From positions 17,658-81,657 of the forward strand of contig NZ_QHKS01000031.1 in the NCBI RefSeq assembly GCF_003353175.1: a stretch of DNA of 64,000 bases, given 5' to 3'. Made by a program: the position numbers and the translations under genes. Shown here piece after piece: positions 63,888 to 64,000 of the stretch; position 1 is the stretch's first letter, and each line of letters begins with the position of its first letter. This DNA is from Paraburkholderia lacunae (GTDB taxonomy: Bacteria; Pseudomonadota; Gammaproteobacteria; Burkholderiales; Burkholderiaceae). The notes below the pieces were generated by a model. The model did no database searches. It had not been told where the DNA came from and worked only from the letters and a program-made list of their open reading frames with translations.

Positions 63888-63964
63888 ATTGTTAGCGGAA
63901 CGGGAACGGCGCAATGAGAGGGTCGAAGGCACGGCGAACGGGCCGTTTCCGTTCCGCTAACAAT
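63888..63964. repeat. 23-bp near-perfect inverted repeat
   Basis: Arms at 63888-63910 and 63942-63964 match at 22 of 23 positions, starting ATTGTTAGCGGAACGG, with a 31-bp centre. It looks like abutted insertion-sequence ends or a MITE-like relic, and lies beside the IS66-type remnant. A large hairpin is also possible. Confidence 0.6.
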
Positions 63965-64000
63965 TCGTTGAGCTAAACCGCTCCACTGGCGGTGGCTATG

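Noticed and set aside
1..64000. CRISPR arrays, tRNA and rRNA genes
   Set aside because: I saw no regularly spaced repeats and no tRNA- or rRNA-like sequence in the window.

Overview
The window is GC-rich beta-proteobacterial DNA, most like a plant-associated member of the Burkholderiaceae (Paraburkholderia, Burkholderia or a Ralstonia relative). The evidence is a group 2 Hrp type III secretion system (T3SS) in Ralstonia-like gene order, an AraC-type HrpB activator, two HrpG-like response regulators, and repeated hrpII boxes (TTCG-N16-TTCG), the HrpB operator known from Ralstonia solanacearum.

Layout. (1) 1-22 kb is an effector island: a NEL-type E3 ligase without visible leucine-rich repeats (partial, left edge), a 759-aa coiled-coil protein, a housekeeping insert (ACT-domain protein, Tat cupin, malate:quinone oxidoreductase), a small candidate secreted protein, a SET-domain protein, a Pro/His/Tyr-rich protein ending in a J-like domain without HPD, an amidohydrolase-fold protein, two divergent AWR-like giants, a harpin and an amphipathic partner. 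(2) 22-23 kb is an AT-richer gap with an IS30 remnant. (3) 23-32.7 kb (minus strand) holds hrpB1, sctI, hrcJ, sctK, hrcL, hrcN, sctO, hrcT, hrpB and hrcC. (4) 33-42.6 kb (plus strand) holds hrcU, hrcV, sctP, hrcQ, hrcR, hrcS, an hpaA-position gene, sctD, hrpX, hrpY, hpaB and a small orphan; the hrpX 3' end plus hrpY is duplicated in tandem (483-bp unit). (5) 42.7-48.7 kb is regulatory: hrpG, a small candidate secreted protein, hpaH, a frameshifted PAS gene, an ECF sigma factor, an HrpB-box-linked aminopropyltransferase-like gene and a second hrpG paralogue. (6) 49-59 kb looks like ordinary accessory chromosome: a TorF-like porin, a lipoprotein subtilase, a repeat peptide, a LysR regulator, and a D-glutamate cyclase, MFS and 5-oxoprolinase operon. 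(7) 59-64 kb is again effector and insertion-sequence debris: a histidine-kinase remnant, a YopJ-family acetyltransferase, an IS6-like remnant, another hrpII-linked protein and an IS66-like scrap.

How it fits together. HrpG/PrhG-type regulators would raise HrpB, and HrpB would act at hrpII boxes. I found 14 exact TTCG-N16-TTCG boxes and two one-mismatch versions, nearly all 31-35 bases (usually exactly 33) before a -10-like hexamer and close to a start codon. They precede both T3SS operons, hpaH, the harpin operon and nearly every candidate effector, so the DNA itself gives a strong list of secreted proteins, including several families I cannot name. All calls come from reading the sequence by eye, without database searches.
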